Assembly: GCF_000931935.2 (NCBI RefSeq)
Contig: NZ_AZAC01000032.1
Location: forward strand, 1 to 40,016
Source of the DNA: Dethiosulfatarculus sandiegensis
GTDB taxonomy: Bacteria > Desulfobacterota > Desulfarculia > Desulfarculales > Desulfarculaceae
Length of the DNA: 40,016 nt
Reading direction: 5' to 3'
The notes under the pieces were generated by a model that was not told where the DNA came from, did not search any database, and worked only from the letters and a program-made list of their open reading frames with translations. The position numbers and the translations under genes are program-made. Within the stretch, counting starts at the first letter, position 1. Every line of letters begins with the position of its first letter. Shown in pieces: positions 1-7,838 of the stretch.

Positions 1-195
1 AAAAATATCTTACGTTATCCGACCCGAACTTAAATTAATTACTTAAACTCTTTCGCTTGCCCATCTTTTCCCACAGTTGTAAATAACCCAAATCACCATG
101 TCCCGACTGTCCAAATTTGGGGGCCCGGCTCTAACCGATGCATATCACCGCCTTGGATATAAGCTTCATGCCCCGCATTACCCGGAGAACCATAA

Positions 196-897
196 TTGCT
201 TGAACGAGATTCCAACGGCCAAATTACATTCGGACGCCTCGAGTATTTTATCCAAGCCCTGATCGTGACTAATCTATTGGTTGTAGGCGTCGAGACTATT
301 CCTGATCTGCCAAGAACCTTAGTCTGGATTTTTAATGTATTTGAAATCTGCTCGGTGATCATCTTCACTGTCGAATATCTGGTTCGAATTCTGGGTGGTC
401 GGCCCAGGCTGTCCTATGCCTGGTCATTCATGGGTGTCGTGGACCTGCTCGCCATAATACCGTTCTATCTGTCCCTGGGGTTGGATCTGCGCTCGTTTCG
501 CGCCTTCCGGTTGTTGCGTCTGGTGAGGCTTCTTAAGTTGGCCCGCTATAGCCGGGCGATGAGGCGTTATCACAGGGCTTTCATGATTGCCAAAGAGGAA
601 ATAATCCTCTTTGGCATAACCGCTTTAATCGTACTTTACCTGGCGGCAGTGGGAATTTATTTCTTTGAACACGAAGCGCAGCCCAAAGTTTTCAGTTCGG
701 TGTTTCATTCGCTTTGGTGGGCTGTCGCCACTCTAACCACAGTGGGTTATGGCGATGTATACCCCGTAACTATTGGCGGCAAGATATTCACCTTTCTGGT
801 GCTGTCGGTCGGCTTGGGGATCGTGGCCGTGCCTACAGGTCTTTTGGCCTCGGCGCTGGCATCGGCAAGAGAAATAGAACAAGAAGATCCGCTATAG
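196..897 (+). CDS. Voltage-gated-type potassium channel (Kv-like, six TM)
   Basis: Predicted inner-membrane K+ channel of 233 residues, a normal length for bacterial KvAP/Kch-type proteins. The K+ selectivity filter TTVGYGD lies at residues 181-187, inside the pore loop between the last two membrane segments. An arginine-rich S4-like stretch spans residues 99-124, so a voltage sensor is likely, which fits the ion-transport family rather than a simple two-TM channel. There is no C-terminal RCK/TrkA domain; the protein ends about 20 residues after the last helix. The start is TTG at 196: an in-frame stop lies directly before it and GGAGA sits about 8 bases upstream. It stands alone, with non-coding DNA on both sides. 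Family call is firm; gating and physiological role are not visible. Confidence 0.9.
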   Translation: MLERDSNGQITFGRLEYFIQALIVTNLLVVGVETIPDLPRTLVWIFNVFEICSVIIFTVEYLVRILGGRPRLSYAWSFMGVVDLLAIIPFYLSLGLDLRSFRAFRLLRLVRLLKLARYSRAMRRYHRAFMIAKEEIILFGITALIVLYLAAVGIYFFEHEAQPKVFSSVFHSLWWAVATLTTVGYGDVYPVTIGGKIFTFLVLSVGLGIVAVPTGLLASALASAREIEQEDPL

Positions 898-1330
898 ATT
901 TAAGTTAAAAATTTGGTTAACGGAGTGACCTGACAGCCGAAGACCTTGTGAGTCCTGCCGATTGAAGAACTGACAAACAGCTGCCGGATGATGGACAAAA
1001 ATTGGCGGACTTTTTTGAAGACAAACCGGAAAGATTATAATTTATAGCCAGTTACACAGTTTGAAATTGGTCTGTGGCGGGGTGCTCGCCATCCTGCCTA
1101 TTCTCAAATCAAGACTGCTGTTTTTTGTTTTATTCGATCCACATTCGTCTCCAGCGTCAGGTAGACTGCTTAATTTTTGACCATTCCTTTAGCACAACTT
1201 TTTACCCCTCAATTTAACGGATGTCACAAAAGGCCCGAAAAGGCCGGTTATGTGATCATCTGTCCTCAGTGACAACAGTATCCGTGATCCTGGAAATTAA
1301 GTCAGAACATACCTGGATTCCACCTCGCCC
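898..1330. other. Intergenic region without a recognisable gene
   Basis: This 433-base stretch lies between the stops of the K+ channel (plus) and the Rossmann protein (minus). I see no ORF with a credible start and no strong hairpin with a T-run. A short GGCC/GGCC inverted repeat near 1232-1244 is too weak to call a terminator. Confidence 0.5.
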
Positions 1331-2305
1331 TTAATTTATAACCGCTCGGGAGCCGCTGCGGCTTTCAGGGTTCAAACCGGAAACAACGCTGCTCATGGCA
1401 GAGCCGCCTTTTGTGGTGACGCCCCCTGCAAGCGGCAAGGTGGCGTCCGCGGCCTCTTTGCCCGAACTCAGCTCATCAAAAAAATCCGTCAGGCTATGTT
1501 CCCCGGCCTTGGGCCCCACATAATCGTTTTGCATTACTATGCTCATGAAACTGACCAGGTTGAAGGCCCTGTTGGAAAAGACCCCCACGAAACCGGCCAA
1601 GAGGCGGGGAAGCCAACGGGGCAGCCTGATAATCTTGGCCGGTCTGCCTGCCTTTTTCAGAGCCAGGCGTGCGATCTTCTCATAGGTGTAGATCTCCGGC
1701 CCGCCCACATCCACCACCTTGCAACCGGCAGTGGAGTTTTGCACGCACACTTTGGCCAAGTCTGCACCGTGAATGGGGTTCACCCGGGCCTGGCCGTCAC
1801 CCAAAAGATAGACCCTGCCCTTGGCAGCCATTTTAAAGAATTCCGCCACATCAGAGAAAAAACCGGTGGGCCGCAGCACAGTGTAATCCATGCCGGTCAG
1901 GCGCAGCTCGGAGATGAACATTTCCCTTGCAGCCACTATATCCAAATGCCGCAACTTCTGAGGATTCAGAACGGAGACAAAAACAAACTTGCCCACCTTG
2001 TGCTTTCCGGCCTGTTGCAAGAGATTGTGATTAGCCAGGTAATCCACATCCCAATAGCCCAGGCCGTCTCTTTGCCTGGTAACCCCCAGAGAGGAAAAAA
2101 CCAGGTCAATATCCCGGCAGACCCCTTTTAAGGTATTGGGATCAGTAGCCTGGCCCACAAAAACCTCATCCACCTTCTCAACCAGATCCGCGGCCTTTTC
2201 CCGGGATCTGACCAATATACGCACCCAGTACCCGGCATCTTTATAGGCTTGGGCCACAAATCTGCCCAGATATCCGGTGGCTCCGGCAACCAACACTTTT
2301 TTCAT
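1331..2305 (-). CDS. NAD(P)-binding SDR-like epimerase (NmrA/NDUFA9-type)
   Basis: Atypical/extended short-chain dehydrogenase-like protein of 324 residues. The N-terminal dinucleotide motif GATGYLG starts at residue 8, followed by a typical beta-alpha-beta fold with an Arg-rich second strand (VRILVRSREK), which favours NADP(H). The pattern matches NmrA-like or complex-I-NDUFA9-like Rossmann proteins, which bind nucleotide and often act as sensors or as epimerase-like enzymes; the substrate cannot be read from sequence. The last 35 residues or so are low-complexity and probably disordered. AAGGGGATC lies just upstream of the ATG. It starts 31 bases after the stop of the TetR gene and is probably co-transcribed with it, so the palindrome at 2943-2961 likely controls both. 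Confidence 0.8.
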   Translation of the reverse strand: MKKVLVAGATGYLGRFVAQAYKDAGYWVRILVRSREKAADLVEKVDEVFVGQATDPNTLKGVCRDIDLVFSSLGVTRQRDGLGYWDVDYLANHNLLQQAGKHKVGKFVFVSVLNPQKLRHLDIVAAREMFISELRLTGMDYTVLRPTGFFSDVAEFFKMAAKGRVYLLGDGQARVNPIHGADLAKVCVQNSTAGCKVVDVGGPEIYTYEKIARLALKKAGRPAKIIRLPRWLPRLLAGFVGVFSNRAFNLVSFMSIVMQNDYVGPKAGEHSLTDFFDELSSGKEAADATLPLAGGVTTKGGSAMSSVVSGLNPESRSGSRAVIN

Positions 2306-2336
2306 TTGATCCCCTTCTTATATTTCCGGCCGGTTT

Positions 2337-2924
2337 TCAACCCGGCTCATGTAAAAAATAATTAGTAATTTCCTCGGACAATCCCCGTGGTTCAAAAAGG
2401 CTGTTGGTTCCGACGATCGACTCGGCGCCCTGCAGGCAAAGAAAGAGAGCCCTTGCCCGATTTTCAGTATTTGATTCCCGACACAACCCTTGGGAAACCG
2501 CATCCTTGAACAGAGAGTCGAAGAAAGAGACCATTTCGTAACAATAATCGTAGGCGGCCTGTTGCATTTTAGGCAAAATCCTGATTTGGGATTGGGCGAG
2601 CAAGAGAAAAGACATTTCCCTGGGGTGTTCTGCGCAGTATTCAAGGTGGGCCCTGATAAAGGCTGCCAGACCCTTGAGGGGATTTTCCATGGATCCGGCC
2701 AGGTCCATCATTTCATAAAGGGGTTCCATAAAACTCATGGCCGCGGCGATAAGAACCTCTTTTTTCCCCCCGGGAAAATGGTGATAGACCCCTCCCTTGC
2801 TCAAGCCGGCCCGTTTGGCGATATTATCCAGGGAGGCCCCTTCGTAACCCTTTTGCAGAAACTCAAGAACCGCAGCCCCGGTTATCTGACGTTGCCTGGC
2901 GTCTTGGGATAATTTTTTTGTCAT
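2337..2924 (-). CDS. TetR/AcrR family transcriptional regulator
   Basis: A 195-residue TetR-type repressor. The N-terminal HTH (about residues 8-55, containing AKRAGLSKGGVYHHF) is canonical, and the rest is the all-helical ligand-binding domain, resembling members with the TetR_C_6/YcdC-like fold. I chose the ATG at 2924 because GGAAGG sits 7 bases upstream. Longer in-frame starts at 2939 or 2984 would place the operator palindrome (2943-2961) inside or against the coding region. The gene lies between an EamA transporter upstream and an SDR-like gene downstream on the same strand. Autoregulation through the palindrome is inferred. Ligand unknown; quinones, aldehydes or other electrophiles are common for TetR genes paired with SDRs, but this is a guess. 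Confidence 0.88.
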   Translation of the reverse strand: MTKKLSQDARQRQITGAAVLEFLQKGYEGASLDNIAKRAGLSKGGVYHHFPGGKKEVLIAAAMSFMEPLYEMMDLAGSMENPLKGLAAFIRAHLEYCAEHPREMSFLLLAQSQIRILPKMQQAAYDYCYEMVSFFDSLFKDAVSQGLCRESNTENRARALFLCLQGAESIVGTNSLFEPRGLSEEITNYFLHEPG

Positions 2925-2942
2925 TTTAATGCCTTCCATAAA

Positions 2943-2961
2943 AATACCGACCGTCGGTATT
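2943..2961. promoter_or_regulatory. TetR-type operator palindrome
   Basis: AATACCGACCGTCGGTATT is a perfect inverted repeat of 9-base arms around one central base. It lies 19 bases before the chosen tetR start, where a repressor would block the tetR-SDR promoter. The ACCGAC/GTCGGT half-site is the kind bound by many TetR-family proteins. Binding by the adjacent TetR product is inferred. Confidence 0.75.
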
Positions 2962-3008
2962 AATACTAATACAGGGTATAGCAAATTGCAAAATAAACCG
3001 GTTAATTT

Positions 3009-3926
3009 CTAGCCTTTTGCTCGTTTCGCCCGAGCTGTAAGCAAAACGCCCAGAATGATCACCGCTCCGCCAGCCAGGGAACTTAAAGTGGGGGTCTCAC
3101 CCAACCAGATCCAGGCAATAAAAGTAGCGGCAATGGGGATAAGGTATAAGAACACTCCGGCAAAAGAAGCGGGCAGCTTGGAAAGGCTGTAGGTCCAGGT
3201 TACATAACCCAAAGCTCCAGGGATGAGCCCCATATAAACCACAGCCCAGTTGACCCCGGCCGGGGCCTGGACCAATCTGGCAGGAAGATCCAGGCCAAAG
3301 GGGATCAAAAGAACCGTACCGAACCAGACTCCGTAGCTGGTCAGTTCCAGGCTGTTATAGCGGCTGGAAAGCGTTTTCTGAAGCGCTGAATAGGCGCTCG
3401 ATGCAATCGCCGCCAAAAGCACTGCCAGGGCGCCAAGGCCAAAAGACATTCCCCCCTCTTTGGCCAGGGCGATCACCAGGGTGCCGACCATGGCGAGGAC
3501 CACCCCCACCCAACCCTTTTTACCTAATTTTTCATTAAGGTAAAACACCCCGGCCAAGGCCAGGAACACGGGAGCCGTGCCTATGATAAAGCTGGCCGGA
3601 CCGGCCGGCAGCCATATCTCGCCATACCCCAAAGCCAGATTGTATACCGTAAACCCGAGCAAACCGGTCAGCACAAATAAAGGCACATCCCTTAGTTTGG
3701 GCCTGGCAACCCCTCTGACCAGTCCCACCGCCAAAAGGGCAACCGAAGCCACAATATATCGAAAAAGCGCTATTTCGCCTGGAGTGTAGCAAGAAAGGGC
3801 CAGGCGGATGCCGGCAAAGGCGGACGCCCAGGAAAGCACAGAGGTCAATAAAGCAGCCAGGGCTTTTACATCAAGCAGACGCGTTTTAGTTACGGTATGG
3901 GTGGAAAGCGGTTCCGAGAGGCTCAT
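3009..3926 (-). CDS. EamA/DMT-family transporter
   Basis: A 305-residue inner-membrane protein with two repeated EamA halves and about ten hydrophobic segments. The first half contains [20 protein letters not shown], a typical drug/metabolite transporter opening, and the second repeats the pattern with [19 protein letters not shown]. Family members export amino acids, amides or other metabolites; the substrate cannot be assigned. The ATG at 3926 is preceded by GGGAG at about 8 bases, which is better than the in-frame ATG at 3959. It is divergent from the nitrilase at 4069, with about 140 bases between the starts, and lies 84 bases upstream of the tetR start in the same direction, so its expression may be linked to either. 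Confidence 0.88.
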   Translation of the reverse strand: MSLSEPLSTHTVTKTRLLDVKALAALLTSVLSWASAFAGIRLALSCYTPGEIALFRYIVASVALLAVGLVRGVARPKLRDVPLFVLTGLLGFTVYNLALGYGEIWLPAGPASFIIGTAPVFLALAGVFYLNEKLGKKGWVGVVLAMVGTLVIALAKEGGMSFGLGALAVLLAAIASSAYSALQKTLSSRYNSLELTSYGVWFGTVLLIPFGLDLPARLVQAPAGVNWAVVYMGLIPGALGYVTWTYSLSKLPASFAGVFLYLIPIAATFIAWIWLGETPTLSSLAGGAVIILGVLLTARAKRAKG

Positions 3927-4068
3927 CGCGAAAACTCCCTGTTGTTTTAGGTGCCCCAATCTTCCAGCCAGATATTGAATCTGTCCAACAATTATTCACT
4001 TGAAACGTGTTATCATGCGGCTCGATACGAATCTTTTGCCATAACCTTTCTTTTGGGGGAAATAACTG

Positions 4069-5025
4069 ATGAGCCTACTGAAAGTAGCGGTTGTCCAGGC
4101 CGGTTCCATTCTCTTTGACCTTGAAGCCAGCCTGGATAAACTGGAGCGCCTGACCGAAAAAGCCGCCCGGGACGGAGCCGGGCTGGTTCTCTTTCCGGAA
4201 GCCTTTATAGGTGGATACCCCAAGGGGTTGGACTTTGGAGCCAGGGTCGGACTGCGTACTGATCAGGGAAGAGAGGACTTCAGGCGCTATTTTGAATCGG
4301 CCGTGGAGGCGCCCTCGCCCGCCTGTGACAAAATCGCTGAAACAGCCAGAAAAAACCAGGTGCACCTGGCCACTGGTGTGATGGAAAAACAAGGCGGCAC
4401 TCTTTACTGCTCGGTTTTCTTTTTCTCTCCCAAGGGCGAATTCCTGGGCAAGCACAGAAAACTCATGCCCACAGCCAGTGAACGCCTGATCTGGGGTTTT
4501 GGCGACGGCTCCACCATGCCGGTGATAGAAACCGAGCTGGGGCGCATGGGCGCTGTTATCTGCTGGGAAAATTACATGCCCCTTTTACGGACCTACATGT
4601 ATTCCAAGCAGATCCAACTTTACTTGGCCCCCACGGTGGACAGCCGGGAAACATGGCTGCCTTCCATGCGGCATATAGCCCTGGAAGGACGTTGCTTTGT
4701 CTTGACCGCCTGCCAATATCTGTTGCGCACCGACTGCCCGGAAGACTATCCTCTGGATAACGAACCCGGGCCTGACGAACCCTTGATCAGCGGCGGCAGC
4801 GCCATCATATCCCCTTTTGGTGAGGTTTTGGCCGGGCCGGAGAGATCAGGCGAGGCTGTTTTGACTGCGGAACTGGACTTGGATCAGATAACCAGGGGCA
4901 AATATGACCTGGATACAACGGGCCACTATGCCAGGCCGGATGTGTTTCAGTTAAAGGTAAACACCCGTCCCCAGCACCCACTGGTGGAATACAGCGCTCT
5001 ATCCAAAGATCCTTTTGAAGCTTGA
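4069..5025 (+). CDS. Nitrilase (carbon-nitrogen hydrolase family)
   Basis: A 318-residue nitrilase-superfamily hydrolase that would convert a nitrile (R-CN) to the carboxylic acid and ammonia. The catalytic triad is visible: Glu44 in FPEAFIGGYP, Lys131 in KHRKLMPT and Cys165 in ICWENYMP. The CWENYMPL context is characteristic of true nitrilases (branch 1) and not of amidases or N-carbamoylases, and length is normal. The ATG at 4069 is preceded by GGGGGAAATAACTG. It is divergent from an EamA exporter and followed 32 bases later by a small DsrE-like gene, with a terminator after both, so the two form a short operon. Whether the physiological substrate is aliphatic, aromatic or an arylacetonitrile is not determinable here. 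Confidence 0.93.
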   Translation: MSLLKVAVVQAGSILFDLEASLDKLERLTEKAARDGAGLVLFPEAFIGGYPKGLDFGARVGLRTDQGREDFRRYFESAVEAPSPACDKIAETARKNQVHLATGVMEKQGGTLYCSVFFFSPKGEFLGKHRKLMPTASERLIWGFGDGSTMPVIETELGRMGAVICWENYMPLLRTYMYSKQIQLYLAPTVDSRETWLPSMRHIALEGRCFVLTACQYLLRTDCPEDYPLDNEPGPDEPLISGGSAIISPFGEVLAGPERSGEAVLTAELDLDQITRGKYDLDTTGHYARPDVFQLKVNTRPQHPLVEYSALSKDPFEA

Positions 5026-5057
5026 TCCATTCATTAAGACAGACCTCAGGTGCTTAA

Positions 5058-5408
5058 ATGGAAGAGAAGAATCAAAGCAAACTGAATGTACTCTGGACCA
5101 GTTGCGACCGGCAGGTGGCTCTGGACATGGTATTCATGTACTGCCTGAATTCCAGGCTCAAAGGTTGGTGGCAAGAGGTGAGTCTGATTGTCTGGGGACC
5201 CTCTGCCGAACTCCTCAACCGCGATGAGGAGCTGAAAAAGGAGCTGGCCAAATTGCGTCAGGCCGGAGTGGAAATTCTGGCCTGCCGGGCCTGTGCTGAC
5301 CGCTACGGGGTCAGCCGGGAACTGGAAGACCTGGGAATAAAAGTTATCTACATGGGCCAGCCACTTACTCATCTACTTAAAGAAGATGCCAAACTTCTCA
5401 CGGTTTGA
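5058..5408 (+). CDS. DsrE-family-like protein
   Basis: A 116-residue soluble protein with the alternating beta-alpha pattern of DsrE/DsrF-like proteins. It opens with a beta strand (LNVLWTSCDRQ), has a central segment LIVWGPSAELL, and then an ACRACADRYGV stretch with two cysteines near the position where DsrE relatives carry a reactive cysteine. Relatives act in sulfur transfer or are uncharacterised. AGGTG lies upstream of the ATG. It follows the nitrilase in the same transcription unit and is closed by a strong terminator 33 bases later. The link between nitrile hydrolysis and a DsrE-like protein is not obvious; it may be a general partner in the operon. Confidence 0.72.
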   Translation: MEEKNQSKLNVLWTSCDRQVALDMVFMYCLNSRLKGWWQEVSLIVWGPSAELLNRDEELKKELAKLRQAGVEILACRACADRYGVSRELEDLGIKVIYMGQPLTHLLKEDAKLLTV

Positions 5409-5440
5409 TCTGTTTCCCACCTGCGGGGGGGGTGCTGACA

Positions 5441-5477
5441 CATCCCTGAAAAGACCGATCCGGCCTTTTCAGGGATG
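5441..5477 (+). terminator. Intrinsic terminator after nitrilase-dsrE-like operon
   Basis: A 13-bp perfect stem (CATCCCTGAAAAG pairing with CTTTTCAGGGATG) with an 11-base loop is followed by TTTATAAA. It lies 33 bases after the dsrE-like stop. Confidence 0.8.
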
Positions 5478-5573
5478 TTTATAAAACGATTTACCAACCT
5501 GATCTATCTTTTTTCAACGCACGCTTTTTCAGTCAGCCGGATGCAGCTTGACCATATTTTTTTTGTCATGCCA

Positions 5574-5602
5574 TTGACTACATACATGCATGTATGTATA
5601 TA
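5574..5602 (+). promoter_or_regulatory. Sigma-70 promoter with embedded AcrR-type operator
   Basis: The -35 element TTGACT (5574-5579) and the -10 element TATATA (5597-5602) are 17 bases apart, near consensus. The spacer is filled by the 20-base perfect palindrome TACATACATGCATGTATGTA (5579-5598). It closely resembles the operator recognised by AcrR/TtgR-like repressors (TACATACAT half-sites). Bound repressor would directly occlude RNA polymerase. Transcription would start near 5609 and run into the small ORF at 5691 and the AcrR-like gene at 6003. Confidence 0.85.
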
Positions 5603-5690
5603 GTTGTCAAAGGATCGGCGACAGCCGTTTTTATTAACCCCGTATGCACAAATTTCCTGTTTCAGGAAAAGGCAATGGACAAGGGAAATG

Positions 5691-5798
5691 ATGAATATAA
5701 AAATAAGTCTCAGCCTTTGTGCCTTGAGCCTCGGCGGTCTTATCTATTTTTTCCATGAGCTGCAAAACGCCTCTATCCTATGGTTGTTGGGATGCTGA
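5691..5798 (+). CDS. Putative 35-residue membrane peptide
   Basis: A short ORF between the AcrR-type promoter and the acrR-like gene. AAGGG lies 5 bases before the ATG at 5691; an adjacent in-frame ATG is at 5688. Longer in-frame starts (such as 5604) are excluded because they precede the likely transcription start. The product is almost entirely one hydrophobic helix (LCALSLGGLIYFF) followed by a short tail ending LLGC. I do not recognise it. It could be a genuine small membrane protein co-repressed with the regulator, or a truncated remnant of a longer membrane protein. Confidence 0.35.
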   Translation: MNIKISLSLCALSLGGLIYFFHELQNASILWLLGC

Positions 5799-6002
5799 GT
5801 AACTGACCGGCGCAGCCGTTTATTTTCAAGTAAGCCACTCGCAAACCCGGGAATTTTAAAAAAAACAAAAATTTTTTAAGTTTTTTTACCGGGTGGGATT
5901 AGCCAGCTAAAACGCAGCTCACCACGGATCAAGAGCAGAGCATTGAGGTCAACTTCCTCACCGCAGCTTGCTAACCACTCAAAAAAATTAAAGGATTCCA
6001 AG

Positions 6003-6614
6003 ATGGCCCGAAAGACTAAACGAGACGCAGAAAAAACCAAGAAGCTCTTGATCGACGCCGCCTTTACTGTTTTTACCCAAAAAGGTTTCGCCAGAACCAC
6101 ATTAAATGAAATTGCTTCTGAAGCAGGTGTAACCAGAGGGGCCATATATTGGCACTTCAAGGATAAGGCGGAGATATTTTGGGCGGTCTCGGAGCAAACT
6201 GCCAAACAGGCCGGATTGGACTGGGATCAAGTTCAGAACTCTCAGGCCGAGAGTCTCAAGGATTTTGAAAGATTTTTGGTTCACTATTTAACTAGTTTTG
6301 AGCAAAACGAAAAATTCCGGTCCTTTTATGAAATGGTGAACTTTCGCACTGAATGGACAGAAGAACTGGCCCCGATCTGGAACAAGATGAAGCAGAGGTT
6401 TCACATGGCCTATGCCTCGCTCAAAGAGGATTTGATTAGGCTTATTAAAAAGAAAAAAGTAAGGCAGGATATTAACCCGCACCTGGCTGCCTTGGCAATT
6501 TTCTCTTTTTCAGAGGGGTTGTTACAACTCTGGCTTTTTGATCAAAAATTTTTCTCCCTTAAGGAGGAGGCCCCAAAGCTGGTGCATGACTTTTTGAGAC
6601 AATATGAGCCGTAG
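6003..6614 (+). CDS. AcrR/TtgR-like TetR-family repressor
   Basis: A 203-residue regulator very close in pattern to AcrR/TtgR/MexZ-type efflux repressors. The N-terminal HTH includes TTLNEIASEAGVTRGAIYWHFKDKAEIF at about residues 29-56, and the all-helical C-terminal domain has the AcrR-type LFDQKFFSLK region. The ATG at 6003 has AAAGGA 7 bases upstream; the longer in-frame start at 5943 lacks a site. Family members respond to hydrophobic drugs, bile acids or solvents and repress RND pump operons. Here no RND, MFS or ABC efflux genes follow: the next 1.2 kb is non-coding. The perfect operator at 5579-5598 suggests autoregulation and probably a distant target. Confidence 0.9.
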   Translation: MARKTKRDAEKTKKLLIDAAFTVFTQKGFARTTLNEIASEAGVTRGAIYWHFKDKAEIFWAVSEQTAKQAGLDWDQVQNSQAESLKDFERFLVHYLTSFEQNEKFRSFYEMVNFRTEWTEELAPIWNKMKQRFHMAYASLKEDLIRLIKKKKVRQDINPHLAALAIFSFSEGLLQLWLFDQKFFSLKEEAPKLVHDFLRQYEP

Positions 6615-6637
6615 TCGGCCATATGCATAGCCCCATA

Positions 6638-6704
6638 GGCCCCCTGGCGCAATAAGGGTGTTTTTTAAGCATCTTTTCTCACCCTTTTCAAGCACCAGGG
6701 GGCC
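6638..6704. repeat. Long imperfect inverted repeat
   Basis: The left arm (6638-6660, starting GGCCCCCTGG and ending AAGGGTG) is mirrored by the right arm (6680-6704, CACCCTT to CCAGGGGGCC) around a 19-base T-rich loop. The ends pair perfectly and the middle is mismatched. It lies 24 bases after the acrR-like stop and may act as a terminator or be the footprint of a small mobile repeat. There is no T-run after the stem. Confidence 0.5.
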
Positions 6705-6923
6705 CTTCCCAAAACAAGGCTGCCGCTTTGGGTGGAGGGCGAGGAACAAGCATTCAAGACAGGGAAAAAGGAAAAAGGGTACCTTTATCTCCGGCGCGCA
6801 TTTTAGACTTCCGGTGTAAAACCCGCGCCCAGATTGTTCCACGCCTTCCTCCCAAGTCAGCAGCCCCAAAAAGGCCACGGGAAAAGCACCCCTTCCCCTG
6901 GCTTGTTCTCCTCTCTTCAAAAA

Positions 6924-6980
6924 GGTAAAGACCCCCTATTCTTTACCTTTACCCCTGGGGCGGCCATTCACGGCCGCCCC
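6924..6980. repeat. Two adjacent perfect hairpins
   Basis: GGTAAAG/CTTTACC (6924-6930 and 6941-6947) is followed by GGGGCGGCC/GGCCGCCCC (6957-6965 and 6972-6980, 6-base loop). The second is very stable. Neither is followed by a real T-run, so a terminator role is uncertain. Confidence 0.5.
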
Positions 6981-7776
6981 AATTCCCTTATAAGCCAAAC
7001 TTAAATATTCTCTGCCCCCTATGTGAATGCATCTTCACCCACGGCAATTTTTTTATCTACAAATAATCCGTTCAATCTTGGACGGTTTTAAATTTATTAT
7101 CCTACCGTATTCGGGTGATTACGGGCCGCCCCAGGCGATAAGCACCGCCACCCGATTCAGAATCCGAACGTTTATATTAACTTATTAAACAAAACCGGTC
7201 TTACTGGATTCCCATAAATCCAACCCAAACGAAAATAAATGCAAATTTTAATTCATGGGGGCTTCTTTAGAAAAAAGTTCCAAAAGCAACTTATTGATAT
7301 AAAAGAATTTTAAAAAAGTTATGGCCTTTGGGCCCTGCGTTTATAGGGGTCTGTCACCAAGCCTTATTAAGGGATATGCGCCCACGGATTAGGATCTGTA
7401 ATTCATAGTAAAAAACTAATTTATGCTTTATATATAAAGCAAGCTTTGATCAGGTTTCAGGCCACCGAACCTGTTCAGATGAATATAACTCAAACCGCAA
7501 AGGCTAAAGGCAAAGCCGCCAATGCCACGGGCGCATAGGGAAAAGGGAAAAAGGGCATATAAAGAGATCATCTTAGAAAAGCCCAACCGAACTCAGCATC
7601 GCCTGGGTGTAACCTTTAGTCTTGGGGATTTGGGTAATTTTCGGCCACCTCACCAAGGTGAATTGGCTGAAGGCGCTCCTTGTCAAAGCCGGAATCGATG
7701 CTCAAACGTTCCGGCAAGGTTGGGGAACCTACCTTACTCCCTGTTGACCCTCTAATTGTCCCATCCACTCGCCAAT

Positions 7777-7811
7777 GCGGCGCAAACTCCATTCTTTGGA
7801 GATTGCGCCGC
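7777..7811 (+). terminator. Possible intrinsic terminator
   Basis: GCGGCGCAA (7777-7785) pairs with TTGCGCCGC (7803-7811), with CTCC/GGAG continuing the stem inward; AACTTTTATTT follows on the plus strand. It lies 27 bases beyond the stop of the minus-strand vWA gene, so it may end that transcript or shield it from plus-strand reads. Confidence 0.5.
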
Positions 7812-7838
7812 AACTTTTATTTGAGCGCCCGCGCCCGG

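Larger units (their letters stand above)
6615..7838. other. 1.2-kb non-coding, hairpin-rich region
   Basis: No convincing gene lies between acrR-like and the vWA gene. Open frames here are short, lack ribosome sites and show no protein character (for example 7522-7755). The region is AT-rich between about 7000 and 7500 and contains four inverted repeats listed separately (6638-6704, 6924-6947, 6957-6980, 7777-7811). It could be the scar of a lost efflux operon or an untranslated RNA locus; nothing decides between these. Confidence 0.5.

Noticed and set aside
7522..7755. 77-codon plus-strand ORF in the 1.2-kb gap
   Set aside because: It has no ribosome site and no domain pattern, and its composition resembles non-coding DNA.
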